Assembly (NCBI RefSeq): GCF_030733745.1
Contig: NZ_JASHIK010000016.1
Coordinates: 1-64,000, forward strand
DNA length: 64,000 nucleotides
DNA from: Stappia sp. MMSF_3263
GTDB lineage: Bacteria > Pseudomonadota > Alphaproteobacteria > Rhizobiales > Stappiaceae
Reading direction: 5' to 3'
Below the pieces are notes generated by a model, which was not told where the DNA came from, did no database searches, and saw only the letters and a program-made list of their open reading frames with translations. Shown one piece after another: positions 63,618-64,000 of the stretch; positions within the stretch are counted from its first letter, which is position 1; every line of letters starts with the position of its first letter. The position numbers and the translations under genes were made by a program.

Positions 63618-64000
63618 ATGAACGAACAGGCCAGGCCACCGGTGCTTGCCAGCACGCTCGAGCGGGGGATGCGGGTGCTGGCGCTTTTCCGCGACAACCA
63701 CGCCCCGCTCAGCCTGACCGAGATCGCCGAGGCGGCCGGGCTGGAAAAGAGCGCCGCGCAGCGGCTGACCTACACGTTGCACGCGCTTGGCTATCTTGAC
63801 CGGGACGAGAAGACCCGCCGCTACCGGCCAGGTCTCAGGATGCTCGATCTCGCCTATGCCTTTCTCATTCACGACCGGCTTCTGGAGCGCGCGCTGCCGC
63901 GCATGATCGAGGCGAGCCGGACATTCCGGACCACGGTCAATCTTGGCGTTCTCGACGGTCACGAGGTCGTCTACAAGGCCCGGATTCCTCATACGAGCCT
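63618..64000 (+). CDS. IclR family transcriptional regulator (partial, cut by window end)
   Basis: The visible 127 codons start with ATG 63618 and continue beyond the window. The N-terminal winged helix-turn-helix is clear: LASTLERGMRVLALFRDN, LSLTEIAEAAGLEKSAAQRL and a YLDRDEKTRRYRPGLRML wing. Then comes the beginning of the effector domain (FRTTVNLGVLDGHEVVYKAR). This is the canonical IclR layout. It is divergent from the peptide-importer operon and most likely regulates it. Confidence 0.9.
   Translation, partial: MNEQARPPVLASTLERGMRVLALFRDNHAPLSLTEIAEAAGLEKSAAQRLTYTLHALGYLDRDEKTRRYRPGLRMLDLAYAFLIHDRLLERALPRMIEASRTFRTTVNLGVLDGHEVVYKARIPHTS

Overview
The window is chromosomal DNA of a high-GC alphaproteobacterium, most likely Hyphomicrobiales (rhizobia or Stappiaceae type). 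The evidence is gene order and protein character: rpsF-rpsR-rplI with long charged tails, fabD-fabG-acpP-fabF-mltG-yicC-gmk, lptF-lptG-lptD-surA-pdxA-rsmA, pepA-holC, glnB-glnA, and tig-clpP-clpX-lon-hup. The species assignment is inference. I saw no rRNA, IS element, prophage, integron or CRISPR array. Two tRNA genes are present, Leu(UAG) and Val(UAC).

About 1-38,300 is housekeeping core. It runs: the S6/S18/L9 operon (minus); fatty-acid synthesis and cell wall (fabD to gmk, plus); the outer-membrane LPS assembly operon coupled to vitamin B6 and 16S rRNA methylation genes (minus); leucyl aminopeptidase; a 39-residue secreted or membrane peptide gene at 18218-18337; DNA polymerase III chi plus a methyltransferase; a CHASE4-GGDEF diguanylate cyclase; an ABC-F ATPase and HAD phosphatase pair; a Tat-exported cyclase; glnB-glnA behind a sigma54-type promoter; a VOC protein overlapping the NAD(P)H-hydrate repair enzyme; trigger factor; clpP, clpX and lon; HU; and an aspartyl/asparaginyl hydroxylase-like protein.

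About 38,300-64,000 is an accessory catabolic stretch made of three regulator-plus-transporter-plus-enzyme modules. (1) fahA (fumarylacetoacetase) with a NitT/TauT-type ABC importer, divergent from a GntR/FCD regulator; two matching inverted repeats (ATGC-N6-GCAT) lie between them. (2) A LacI regulator followed by an alkylglycerone-phosphate-synthase-like flavoenzyme, an FGGY kinase, a CUT1 sugar or polyol ABC importer, an iron-type alcohol dehydrogenase and an SDR. A near-perfect LacI operator sits directly after a canonical promoter. (3) A dipeptide/oligopeptide-type ABC importer with an N-succinylamino-acid-racemase/OSBS-like enolase-superfamily enzyme, divergent from an IclR regulator cut by the window end. 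A glycosyltransferase-like gene, an HD phosphohydrolase and an MBL/beta-CASP protein lie around these modules.

The best candidates for undescribed biology are module 2 (the enzyme set matches no pathway I can name), module 1 (a terminal aromatic-pathway hydrolase with its own importer and none of the usual upstream enzymes next to it), and the 39-residue cysteine-containing peptide. No database search was possible. Functions rest on motif recognition and gene context.
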